Source of the DNA: Aliiroseovarius halocynthiae
GTDB lineage: Bacteria > Pseudomonadota > Alphaproteobacteria > Rhodobacterales > Rhodobacteraceae
Direction: 5' to 3'
Assembly: GCF_007004645.1 (NCBI RefSeq)
Contig: NZ_ML660022.1
Location: 108,775 to 172,774 of the forward strand
DNA length: 64,000 nucleotides
Positions 8,960 through 16,675 of this stretch are shown here, piece after piece; position 1 is the stretch's first letter, and each line of letters opens with the position of its first letter. The position numbers were made by a program, and so were the translations under genes. The notes beneath the pieces were generated by a model. That model ran no database searches and had not been told where the DNA came from. It was given only the letters and a program-made list of their open reading frames with translations.

Positions 8960-10375
8960 ATGAGAAACCTCTTCTTCGCATCCGGTTTGGCAATTGCCGC
9001 AATGACAGGTTCTGCCGTCGCCCAAGAGGCTTGCTCGGACTATGTGGTCAAGCGAGGCGATAGCCTGCGCGAGATCTCGATGCGTGCATTTGGCACCACC
9101 GATTTCCGCAAAATCTATAACGCCAACAAGCAGGCGATCGGCAAAGACCCGAATATTATCCGTCTTGGGATGACACTGTCGATCCCGTGCGATGACAATT
9201 CTGTCATTCGAATCGTCACTGCAAACAGCGATGCCGAAAAAATGGCGCGTGAAATGTCAGCCGAGCTGATTGCCGCCGCCGAAGCTCGCGCCGCCACTGC
9301 GATCGCCGAGGCTGAAGCCCGCGTTGCAAGCGCCGAAGCTGCCGAAGCCGAAGCTCAGAAAGCCAGCGAAGCTGCCATTGCTGCAGCCAAGGCCGAGGCC
9401 ACAGCTGCCAGTGAGGACGCTGTCGCTGCCGCTAAGGACGAGGCTGAGGCAGCCATTGCTGCTGCCAAGGCGGAACGTGAAGCTGCTATGGCCGCGGCTG
9501 CCGCCGAACGCGAAGCTGCTGTTGCCACCGCCAAAGCAGAAGCCGCCGCCGCCATCGAAGCTGCCCGCGCTGAAGGTGCCGCGCTGATCCGCGAAGCCGC
9601 CGCCCCCGCTGCATCGGCTGTGGACGAACGTCAAATCCTGCTGATCACCGGCGGCAACTATGCGCCCTTCACCGACGAAAATCTGCCCAATCGCGGCCTG
9701 TACACGAAGCTTGTGGAAACCGCATTCCTGCGCGCCGCACCCGAGCAATCATACAAGATTCAGTTTGTGAACGACTGGAGCTCGCATCTGGATCTGCTGA
9801 TGCCGACGCTGGCCTTTGATGGCACATTCCCATGGTCGCGCCCGAACTGTGAAGAGGCCGATGCGCTGTCTGAAAAGGACCGCGCGCGTTGCGAGACCTA
9901 CAACTTCTCAAACCCTTTCTATGAAGTGGTGGATACTTTCTTTGCGCAGGATGGATCTGGATACGAAGCCTCTCTAAGTTATGCAGATTTCGCCGGAGCA
10001 CGGATCTGCCGCCCTGAAGGCTGGTCTTTGACCCATATGAATGCCGTCGGCCTGTATGAACCTGCAATCACGTTGGTCCGCCCGATTTCGCCCGACGACT
10101 GCTTTCATGCCATCGCAAATGGCACCGCTGATATCATCGCAATCGAAGCCCATCTGGCCGTCGAAGCAATCGGTCGGCTGGGTTATGAAGGCGTCATTAT
10201 CGAGAACCCGAACCTTGCAGCAATCAAATCTCTGAACGTGATGACCCATGTGGACCACCCGGATGGGAAAACCGTTCTTGAGATGTTGAACCGCGGGTTG
10301 GACATCATGCAGCAATCTGGCGAGTGGCGAGACATCGTGTCGACTGCCCTGCGCCATCAAATGGACAACAGTTAA
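8960..10375 (+). CDS. Secreted LysM protein with alanine-rich coiled coil and solute-binding-like domain
   Basis: A signal peptide (MRNLFF...GSAVAQ, about 22 residues) leads to the periplasm. A LysM domain follows at about 27-76 (YVVKRGDSLREI with a closing IRLGMTLSIPC), which should bind peptidoglycan. Residues about 90-215 are an Ala/Glu/Lys-rich helical rod, probably a coiled coil. From about 225 to 471 the protein resembles a type 3 extracellular solute-binding protein, with paired cysteines. No ABC permease is encoded nearby, so the binding domain probably senses rather than feeds a transporter. The gene follows the phosphatase by 34 bases and is the first of two related secreted proteins. 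A role as periplasmic input for the kinase is inference. Confidence 0.78.
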   Translation: MRNLFFASGLAIAAMTGSAVAQEACSDYVVKRGDSLREISMRAFGTTDFRKIYNANKQAIGKDPNIIRLGMTLSIPCDDNSVIRIVTANSDAEKMAREMSAELIAAAEARAATAIAEAEARVASAEAAEAEAQKASEAAIAAAKAEATAASEDAVAAAKDEAEAAIAAAKAEREAAMAAAAAEREAAVATAKAEAAAAIEAARAEGAALIREAAAPAASAVDERQILLITGGNYAPFTDENLPNRGLYTKLVETAFLRAAPEQSYKIQFVNDWSSHLDLLMPTLAFDGTFPWSRPNCEEADALSEKDRARCETYNFSNPFYEVVDTFFAQDGSGYEASLSYADFAGARICRPEGWSLTHMNAVGLYEPAITLVRPISPDDCFHAIANGTADIIAIEAHLAVEAIGRLGYEGVIIENPNLAAIKSLNVMTHVDHPDGKTVLEMLNRGLDIMQQSGEWRDIVSTALRHQMDNS

Positions 10376-10408
10376 GGCCTTGCTGGTCAAAAATCTGGAG
10401 GATAGGAA

Positions 10409-11518
10409 ATGCTTAAACAAACAGCAAAACAACTTGCAATCGCGACGACGGCGGCCATCGCATTGTCGGCAGGGGTGGCGAGTGCTCAGCAAGCCTGTAG
10501 CAACTACACCGTAGCTGATGGTGATACATTGGCGACGATCGCAATCGCTGCCTATGGGACATCTAACTACCAGCCAATCTTCAACGCGAACCGTAGCGGC
10601 ATTACAAACCCAAACGCGCTCGAACCGGGACTGGTTCTGGCCCTTCCATGTGAAGACGGTAGCCTTCCTGACGGACGTTCGGCCCAAGAGATCATCGCCG
10701 CAGAAGAAAGCCGCTTTGCTCAGACAAAACGCTCTAGCACATACGAACCTCCGATCAAGCTGGTTACCGGTAATGGTTGGGCGCCATTTGCAGATGAATC
10801 GCTGAACGGCGGTGGCTTCATTACCCGTCTGGGCACCACCGCGCTGCAGCGGGGCGGCAACGCGCGCGACTTCTCGGTCAGCTTTGTTGACGATTGGAAT
10901 TCACATCTCGACGTTTTGCTGCCTTTGGGTGCTTTCGACGTCTCTATGGCATGGGTGCAGCCTGACTGTACAAACCGCACCTATGAATGGTCGAAAGAGA
11001 CTGAAGTACGTTGTACGCAGTTTGATGCCTCGGTTCCCGTCTACGATACTGTGTTTGGTGTCTATTCACTGCCGGATAGCTCCTATGCCGGAGCGACATC
11101 GTATGAACAACTGAAGGGTTCGACCGTTTGTCGCATGACCGGTTGGGGTTTGGCCGACCTGGAAGGCGCTGGTCTGCAAGCACCTGAAACCATCACGCTG
11201 CTTCAGCCTGTCACTGCACGCGAGTGTGTAGATGCCGTGCTGAACGGCACCGCGGATGTGGCCACCTTCGAAGTCCAGTTGATGTCGGATACTCTTTCCG
11301 AGATGGGGCTGACCGCCAATGATGTCGTCGAAAACCCCTTCGTGTCGACCGTTCAGTCGCTGCGCTTTATCGTGCACCGCTCGAACCCGTTTGGTCGCCA
11401 GTATCTGTCGATGCTGAACAAAGGTCTGAACGAGATGCGCGAGTCTGGTGAATGGTACGCTGTTGTGTCGGACACCCTGCGTGAGCACAATGAAAAGCTG
11501 ATGGCTGCATCGAACTGA
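10409..11518 (+). CDS. Secreted LysM and solute-binding-like protein, shorter paralogue
   Basis: Has the same design as the preceding gene without the coiled-coil rod: a signal peptide to about residue 27 (ASAQQACSNY), a LysM domain at about 31-80, then a solute-binding-like domain to residue 369. Both paralogues share phrases such as YxVxxGD, APFxDE, VDDWNSHLD/VNDWSSHLD, a GTADV/GTADI segment, and SGEW before the end. A ribosome site (GGAGGA) precedes ATG 10409. A perfect-stem terminator follows 23 bases after the stop, so this is the last gene of the run. Probably periplasmic and peptidoglycan-bound; its ligand is unknown. Confidence 0.78.
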   Translation: MLKQTAKQLAIATTAAIALSAGVASAQQACSNYTVADGDTLATIAIAAYGTSNYQPIFNANRSGITNPNALEPGLVLALPCEDGSLPDGRSAQEIIAAEESRFAQTKRSSTYEPPIKLVTGNGWAPFADESLNGGGFITRLGTTALQRGGNARDFSVSFVDDWNSHLDVLLPLGAFDVSMAWVQPDCTNRTYEWSKETEVRCTQFDASVPVYDTVFGVYSLPDSSYAGATSYEQLKGSTVCRMTGWGLADLEGAGLQAPETITLLQPVTARECVDAVLNGTADVATFEVQLMSDTLSEMGLTANDVVENPFVSTVQSLRFIVHRSNPFGRQYLSMLNKGLNEMRESGEWYAVVSDTLREHNEKLMAASN

Positions 11519-11541
11519 TCACGCCTGATCTGAAAACAGAA

Positions 11542-11570
11542 ACGGCCGGCATTGCGCCGGCCGTTTTTTG
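11542..11570 (+). terminator. Rho-independent terminator of the kinase/dynamin cluster
   Basis: A perfect 9-base-pair stem (ACGGCCGGC with GCCGGCCGT, 11542-11550 and 11556-11564) has a 5-base loop and is followed by TTTTTT. It sits 23 bases after the last LysM gene. The same palindrome also lies just beyond the end of the convergent CBS gene but has no T-tract in that direction. Confidence 0.92.
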
Positions 11571-11588
11571 TTGGAATGCGCTCAGATG

Positions 11589-11993
11589 CTAGCTGCTTTG
11601 TGGCTCCGCGAAGCTCAACACCATATCGCGCAGAGTAACCAAACCACAGGCGGTCCCGTTTTCGATCACCAATGCCCGGCGATGATCCAAGCGTGACAAC
11701 AGGCGTACGGCGTATTTGACGGCCATGTGGTCAGCAACAGTCAGGGCGGGCTTATCCATCACCTCGTACACATTCGTGCGGTCGAGCGATTTGTTCAGAG
11801 CAATCGCCCGTTCAGCGATCATATCGATCGAGACGATGCCATATTCATCATCCTCGTGACGCCGCTCGATCACCAGCGCGGTGACCCCTTTGGCGTCCAT
11901 CTCGTTTACCGCATCCCGTACCGTTGCCAGACCGCTGATCATATAGATCGTGCCCTGCATCACATCGCGGACTTTCTTTTTGTTCTCGTCCAT
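11589..11993 (-). CDS. CBS domain protein
   Basis: 134 residues from ATG 11993, chosen because AAGGAGG lies seven bases upstream; a GTG directly before it is closer to that site. The protein consists almost entirely of two CBS repeats, an adenosine-nucleotide-sensing module (VRDVMQGTIYMISGLATVRDAV; then NVYEVMDKPALTVADHMAV, and LVTLRDMVLSF at the end). Its start overlaps the stop of the upstream PII-like gene (ATGA-type overlap). Given two membrane proteins and a PII-like protein in the same operon, it probably gates a transporter in response to cell energy state. The effector is not known. Confidence 0.85.
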   Translation of the reverse strand: MDENKKKVRDVMQGTIYMISGLATVRDAVNEMDAKGVTALVIERRHEDDEYGIVSIDMIAERAIALNKSLDRTNVYEVMDKPALTVADHMAVKYAVRLLSRLDHRRALVIENGTACGLVTLRDMVLSFAEPQSS

Positions 11994-12346
11994 CACAAGT
12001 CCTCCTTGCTGATTTCCTCTTGGATCGACGCGATTTGCCCAGACAGGCCGATTGCGTCTTCAATATCCACTTGGAAGGCGACCCCTGTTCCGGGATCGTC
12101 ATCAAAACGACAGGCTGCACCGATGCTTTCAAGGATCAGGCGGCTGTGGTGTTCTTCGACCAGAAACAGGATCACGTCGCGCTGCCCACCCACGGTCAGA
12201 CCAAAGAAGGTCTTTGTCGGGTTCAACCCTTCGCCCCGCGCCGAGGTGATGACGGTACACCCGGTCGCGCCCTTTTCGCGGGCGGCCTCGATGGCGGTGT
12301 CCGTCAGTTCATCCTGTGTCATCACAATGATCAGTTTAAACTTCAT
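11993..12346 (-). CDS. PII-like signalling protein
   Basis: 117 residues starting [16 protein letters not shown] at ATG 12346, which has GGAGAGA upstream. The length and the beta-alpha-beta pattern fit a PII/GlnB-like fold, with a loop around GLNPTKTFFG where PII proteins carry the T-loop. The uridylylated tyrosine region of classical GlnB is not recognisable, so this is not the nitrogen regulator glnB. It overlaps the CBS gene downstream and the DUF1538 gene upstream. PII-like proteins commonly plug or regulate membrane transporters; the DUF1538 pair is the obvious partner here, by inference. Confidence 0.75.
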   Translation of the reverse strand: MKFKLIIVMTQDELTDTAIEAAREKGATGCTVITSARGEGLNPTKTFFGLTVGGQRDVILFLVEEHHSRLILESIGAACRFDDDPGTGVAFQVDIEDAIGLSGQIASIQEEISKEDL

Positions 12347-13133
12347 GGTTCTCTCCTTGGCTGTCCTGATCGGCCTTGCGGCGCGACAACCAGTTGCTGA
12401 TTTGGGCATAGCCCATCACGGTAATCATGGGAAACAGGCTGGCCAAAGCGATCAGGCCAAACCCATCCAGAAGGGGGCTGCGCCCCGGCACGGTGCTGGC
12501 CAATCCAAGGCCCAGCGCCGCCACCAACGGCACAGTCACAGTCGATGTCGTCACCCCGCCGCTGTCATAGGCCAGCGGGATGATCATGCGCGGGGCCATG
12601 AGGGTCTGGATCACGACGATCACATAGCCCACGATCATGTATTGATAGAGCGGCGTGCCCGTCACGATGCGGAACGTCCCAACCGCAAGGCTGATCGCCA
12701 CGCCGAATGCGACGGCGATACGCAGCCCGTTGGCCTTCACCGCGCCACCAGATGCCTCTTGCGCCTTCAGAGCGACGGCGATCAGCGACGGCTCGGCAAT
12801 CGTGGTCGCAAAGCCGATGGCGAAAGCGAAGATATAGACCCAATAGTAATCCAGCCATTCGACCGCTGCGCCGGGTTCAATCCCCAAGAAAGCCGGGTCG
12901 GTCAGCTGCGCAGCCATCTCGCGGCCCAGCGGGAACAGGGCAAGCTCCAGTCCAGACAAGAACAGCGCGAGGCCCAGAAGCACATAGAACATGCCCAGTG
13001 CAACCTTCTTGGTATGCGGGATCGGCTTGCGCAGGATGACAAGCTGGAACAGCAGCAGCACTGCCGCGATGGGCAGCACATCGCGCACAACGCTGAAGAA
13101 AGTCCACAAAAGGTCCGTCAGGATCGTGATCAT
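12336..13133 (-). CDS. DUF1538 membrane protein, copy 1
   Basis: A 265-residue integral membrane protein of the DUF1538 family with about seven hydrophobic helices. It shares its core with the neighbouring gene: a LALFPLG segment near residue 70, a [12 protein letters not shown] segment, an [25 protein letters not shown] block, and a final [16 protein letters not shown]. Acidic and Ser/Thr residues inside the helices ([16 protein letters not shown]) look like an ion or solute path. It overlaps the upstream copy by four bases (ATGA) and the PII-like gene downstream, giving a tight four-gene operon. The transported substrate is unknown to me. Confidence 0.85.
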   Translation of the reverse strand: MITILTDLLWTFFSVVRDVLPIAAVLLLFQLVILRKPIPHTKKVALGMFYVLLGLALFLSGLELALFPLGREMAAQLTDPAFLGIEPGAAVEWLDYYWVYIFAFAIGFATTIAEPSLIAVALKAQEASGGAVKANGLRIAVAFGVAISLAVGTFRIVTGTPLYQYMIVGYVIVVIQTLMAPRMIIPLAYDSGGVTTSTVTVPLVAALGLGLASTVPGRSPLLDGFGLIALASLFPMITVMGYAQISNWLSRRKADQDSQGENHEV

Positions 13134-13870
13134 GTCGCCACCACCAATCCGAACAGAAGCACGAAGATGATCGGCATCAGGGACGCAAAGGCGATCAACC
13201 CGAACCCGTCGATCATCGGGTTACGCCCCTTGATGACCGACGCCAGGCCAACGCCCAGAGCCGTTACGAGTGGAACGGTGATGGTCGAGGTCGTGACGCC
13301 CCCGCTGTCATAGGCGATACCGATGATTTCACGCGGAGCGATGGGGGTCAGGGCGACCACCATGATGTATCCTCCGATGATCAACCATTGGATCGGCCAG
13401 CCCATCAGGATGCGGAAGACGCCCAACACCAAGGACGCGCCGACGGATGCAGCCACGGTATAACGCAGGGCGGTCGCCATGAAGTTTAGCTCGGCCTCGC
13501 TTTGCCCGATCACACCAGCCTCGGACATCACGGTTGCGGCCTCGGCCCCGACGGCGATCAGGGCGGGCTCGGCCACCGTGGTGCCGAAGCCAAGGCTGAA
13601 GGCGAAAAGGACCAGCAGCGGAAGCGAGCCACGCAGGGCGAGCGCATTCGCAAGCGCTTCGCCCAGTGGGAAAAGTGCCATATCGAGGCCACGAATGAAA
13701 ATCGTCAGGCCCAAAAGAACAAACAGGAAGCCCAGTGCGAACTGGCCCAGATTGTCGATGGGTTGCTGCAACACAACAAGCTGGAAGAAGCCCACGATCA
13801 AAAGGATCGGGGCAAGGTCACGGGCAGTGCCACCCAAATAGCCGAACAGCTTTCCAAGCGTATCGGTCAT
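13130..13870 (-). CDS. DUF1538 membrane protein, copy 2
   Basis: 246 residues from ATG 13870, which has AGGAAGG just upstream; a start 24 bases earlier has no such site. It is clearly homologous to copy 1: [56 protein letters not shown] and [17 protein letters not shown] segments in the same order. It is the first gene of the operon with copy 1, PII-like and CBS genes. Two half-similar membrane subunits suggest a heterodimeric channel or carrier. Confidence 0.85.
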   Translation of the reverse strand: MTDTLGKLFGYLGGTARDLAPILLIVGFFQLVVLQQPIDNLGQFALGFLFVLLGLTIFIRGLDMALFPLGEALANALALRGSLPLLVLFAFSLGFGTTVAEPALIAVGAEAATVMSEAGVIGQSEAELNFMATALRYTVAASVGASLVLGVFRILMGWPIQWLIIGGYIMVVALTPIAPREIIGIAYDSGGVTTSTITVPLVTALGVGLASVIKGRNPMIDGFGLIAFASLMPIIFVLLFGLVVAT

Positions 13871-13972
13871 ATGCCCCTTCCTGCGTTGCGCCATTGGTTA
13901 TGCATTCATACCAATGATGTAACAGCCACATAGCAACAGGGCGAGCTATGATTGAAATCAAACCAACTGGAC

Positions 13973-14002
13973 AAAAAAACACCCCCGGCCCGGCCGGGGG
14001 TG
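13973..14002 (-). terminator. Terminator after the aldehyde dehydrogenase gene
   Basis: On the - strand, CACCCCCGGC pairs with GCCGGGGGTG around a 3-base loop and runs into TTTTTTT (seen as A 13973-13979 on the + strand). It begins 24 bases after the dehydrogenase stop. Confidence 0.9.
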
Positions 14003-14026
14003 CGTGTATTCAGTCTGAGGCGTGGG

Positions 14027-15466
14027 TCAGTCGTTCGACCAGCCCGACACGGCTTTGACTTCAAGGAAGTCTTCGATCCCCATAATGCCGCCCTCGCGTC
14101 CGTTGCCAGATTGCTTATAGCCACCAAAGGGCGAGCCTGCGGCGCGCGAGGTGCCATTCATCTCGACCATACCCGAGCGCATTTGGCGGGCCACGCGGTT
14201 GGCGCGGGTGCCGTCTTGCGTCTGGATATAGTTGGTCAGGCCGTAAACCGTGTCATTGGCGATCTCGACGGCTTCTTCTTCCGTCTCGAACTTCATGATT
14301 GACAGAACAGGACCGAAGATTTCTTCGCGACCGATGGTCATGTCATTGGACACGTCGGCAAAGACGGTGGGCTTCACGAAGTAGCCTTTGTTCAAGCCAT
14401 CAGGACGACCGGTGCCACCCGCGACAAGGCGTGCGCCTTCGTCGATGCCTTTCTGGATCAGGTCTTGGATCTTGTTCCACTGAAGCTCGTTCACGACGGG
14501 GCCGATATGGCGACCTTCTTCCGATGCGGGGCCCACCTGAACCTTGTTCGCCATTTCTGCCGCTTCTTCCACCACACGATCATAGATCGAACTTTGGACC
14601 AACATGCGCGAGGGTGCGTTACAGCTTTGGCCGGTGTTTTGCATCATGTGCTGAACCCCACGCTTCACGGCTTTGTCGTCCGCGTCCTCAAACAGGATGT
14701 TCGCCCCTTTACCGCCAAGTTCCAGCGCCACGCGTTTGATCGTGTCAGCAGCGGCTTTCGAAATGGCGATACCTGCGCGGGTCGAGCCGGTGAAGCTGAC
14801 CATATCCACGTCAGGATGCGATGTCAGCTGGCTGCCAACGCCAACGCCGTCGCCGTTGACCATGTTATAAACGCCTGCGGGGGTGCCGGCTTCGTCCATG
14901 ATCTCGGACCAAATGATCGAGGACAGCGGCGCGACCTCGGACGGCTTCAGAACCATGGTGCAACCGGCAGCAGCAGCGGCAACAACTTTCAGCGTCACCT
15001 GGTTCATCGGCCAGTTCCACGGGGTGATCAGCGCGGTCACGCCGACGGGTTCATAGAGCAGACGGTCATTCGGCGCACGATCGCTTAGCATCTTGTCGAA
15101 TTCGAAATCTTTGAAGGCTCGGATGAAGTTCTTGATGTGCCAGCTGCCCGCACCCACTTGCGAGCTACGCGACAGATCAATCGGTGCGCCCATCTCAAGG
15201 CTCATCGCTTGGGCCAGATCTTCGGAACGGCGGTTGTAGATGTCGAAAATGCTTTCGATCAGCTCCAGACGCTCGGCCTTGGACGAAAAGCCCCAGGTCT
15301 TGAAGGCTTGCTTGGCGGCGGCCACGGCGGCATCCGTGTCGGCCTGATCACCAAGCGAAATGACCGCGCAGACCTCTTCGGTCGAGGGGTCAATCACATT
15401 GCAATCGTTTGCGGCAGCCGGAGCGACCCATTTGCCGTTGATATAAAAGTCGCGTTTCTCGATCAT
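14027..15466 (-). CDS. NAD(P)-dependent aldehyde dehydrogenase
   Basis: A full-length (479 residues) aldehyde dehydrogenase superfamily enzyme, oxidising an aldehyde to its acid in the cytoplasm. The key residues are present: Asn 151 in TPWNWP, Lys 174 in KPSE, Glu 249 in LELGGKG and the catalytic Cys 282 in NTGQSCNAPSR. The specific aldehyde cannot be read from sequence. ATG 15466 has AAGGAG upstream. The gene stands alone between a terminator and an 18-base palindrome at 15537-15554, so it is probably a single-gene transcript under a dedicated regulator. Confidence 0.93.
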   Translation of the reverse strand: MIEKRDFYINGKWVAPAAANDCNVIDPSTEEVCAVISLGDQADTDAAVAAAKQAFKTWGFSSKAERLELIESIFDIYNRRSEDLAQAMSLEMGAPIDLSRSSQVGAGSWHIKNFIRAFKDFEFDKMLSDRAPNDRLLYEPVGVTALITPWNWPMNQVTLKVVAAAAAGCTMVLKPSEVAPLSSIIWSEIMDEAGTPAGVYNMVNGDGVGVGSQLTSHPDVDMVSFTGSTRAGIAISKAAADTIKRVALELGGKGANILFEDADDKAVKRGVQHMMQNTGQSCNAPSRMLVQSSIYDRVVEEAAEMANKVQVGPASEEGRHIGPVVNELQWNKIQDLIQKGIDEGARLVAGGTGRPDGLNKGYFVKPTVFADVSNDMTIGREEIFGPVLSIMKFETEEEAVEIANDTVYGLTNYIQTQDGTRANRVARQMRSGMVEMNGTSRAAGSPFGGYKQSGNGREGGIMGIEDFLEVKAVSGWSND

Positions 15467-15536
15467 ATTCCTGACTCCTTGGACGGGTTTGCGGGCACTG
15501 TGGCACCGTGGCGCTGATAGCGCAACCCGTGGAATA

Positions 15537-15554
15537 ATAATTTGATCAAATTAT
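15537..15554. promoter_or_regulatory. 18-base perfect palindrome, probable operator of the aldehyde dehydrogenase gene
   Basis: ATAATTTGATCAAATTAT is a perfect palindrome about 70 bases upstream of the dehydrogenase start, in the 268-base divergent gap (15467-15734) to the next gene. Its size and AT-rich flanks fit a repressor or activator site. The regulator is not encoded next to it. No T-tract follows, so a terminator is unlikely. Confidence 0.6.
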
Positions 15555-15734
15555 AGATAGCGGGTCAATCCTAAAGCGGATCAGCGCCGATGATCCATGA
15601 TGACAATATCGATCAACAAGCGACTTTCAGATGGCCACAAGCATATCTCAAGTACCAATCTGTAAGTATCGACAGCTGCCAGCTTTCCTGCGACAAGAAT
15701 CGCATCGAACGTCAAATTTCTGGTTGAGATTCAC

Positions 15735-16460
15735 ATGGGCTATCGCGGTGATTATATAGCAACGCCACGCACACCTGAAGATGTCGCACTAGCGCTGGAT
15801 TTAATCCTGCTTGGCCCCGCGGACGACCCATCAAATGCATCAGCGTGGATTGGACGTCTCAAGAACGGGTGGACGGTCTTCGTTCCAGATTGCGAGGGCT
15901 ATTGCGATTTAATGCGCAATGCGCTGCGCGGGATGTCCGAAGACGTGGATGTTCTTGCCTGCTCGGTGAACGAGACCGTCATGTTTGCCGAGGCCACTGG
16001 GTATCACAAAGGCCTAAAACACTGGCATGTCTCGTACACGTCAGATGTAGAGCAGAACGAAGAACCGCTTGTCGAAGAGGGATTGTTACCAGCAAGCGCT
16101 GCTGCGCTGAAGTCAGCGCTTCGTGCGGAAACCGCCCCGTCAGAGGGTGACGACTTGTTTGAATACCCGATACGTATCTTCGAAAGCGAAACTGGGTATT
16201 GCTATGACGCGATCTATGATCTGGACGCGTTCGAAACGCTTCAACATGTTCAGCTAGACTCTGATGTTGATGCACATACCGGGCTTCTGAATCGCCTGAT
16301 TGCAAGACACCCGCTGCTCGTACTGCTGCTGGGGTTCTTACTGGTGGTCGTATTTGGCGTATTTCTGAGTATCGCCGCCGAGAACGTACTGGATCCATTG
16401 ATCTCGTTCGTCCTCGGCGATTGGGCTGACGTCTGCCTGTCTAACTGCGCGGATGACTGA
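15735..16460 (+). CDS. Hypothetical protein with C-terminal membrane anchor
   Basis: 241 residues. The first 190 or so form a soluble acidic domain with several Cys and Trp residues. A single hydrophobic helix lies at about 192-214, with about 27 residues after it. There is no signal peptide, so the main domain probably faces the cytoplasm as a tail-anchored protein. I do not recognise the family. It starts 268 bases from the divergent aldehyde dehydrogenase and converges on the DUF2783 gene. Codon use looks like the neighbours, so recent transfer is not obvious. Confidence 0.7.
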   Translation: MGYRGDYIATPRTPEDVALALDLILLGPADDPSNASAWIGRLKNGWTVFVPDCEGYCDLMRNALRGMSEDVDVLACSVNETVMFAEATGYHKGLKHWHVSYTSDVEQNEEPLVEEGLLPASAAALKSALRAETAPSEGDDLFEYPIRIFESETGYCYDAIYDLDAFETLQHVQLDSDVDAHTGLLNRLIARHPLLVLLLGFLLVVVFGVFLSIAAENVLDPLISFVLGDWADVCLSNCADD

Positions 16461-16475
16461 CTGCGCAGGCGGGGT

Positions 16476-16670
16476 TCAGTCAGAAAGCTGAGCAGCCTTC
16501 AGGGCTTTGGACAGAACCGCGCGGTCTCCGATATGGTTGGCCAAAACCAGCACAAGGCGCGCATTCAGCGCGTCGCTGTCTTCTTTCGACAGACCTTCAT
16601 GCGCAGCCAGAAGCTCGGCATAGAAATCATCCACGCCGTCGATGTTCGGGGTCAGGATCAGATCAGTCAT
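16476..16670 (-). CDS. DUF2783 small protein
   Basis: A 64-residue acidic helical protein (DDFYAELLAAHEGLS, then LNARLVLVLANHIGD) matching the DUF2783 family as I remember it. These genes typically sit next to FAD-dependent aromatic monooxygenases, as here: it starts five bases after the stop of the monooxygenase gene. It may be a small subunit or stabiliser of that enzyme; there is no direct evidence. Confidence 0.8.
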   Translation of the reverse strand: MTDLILTPNIDGVDDFYAELLAAHEGLSKEDSDALNARLVLVLANHIGDRAVLSKALKAAQLSD

Positions 16671-16675
16671 GGGGC

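Noticed and set aside
8960..11518. ABC transporter binding proteins for amino acid uptake
   Set aside because: The binding-like domains carry LysM anchors and no permease or ATPase gene is adjacent, so uptake is not supported.
11727..13313. A 528-codon open frame on the + strand opposite the CBS/PII/DUF1538 operon
   Set aside because: It is antisense to three overlapping genes with clear family matches. Its product is rich in Arg/His with no domain, as expected of a high-GC shadow frame.
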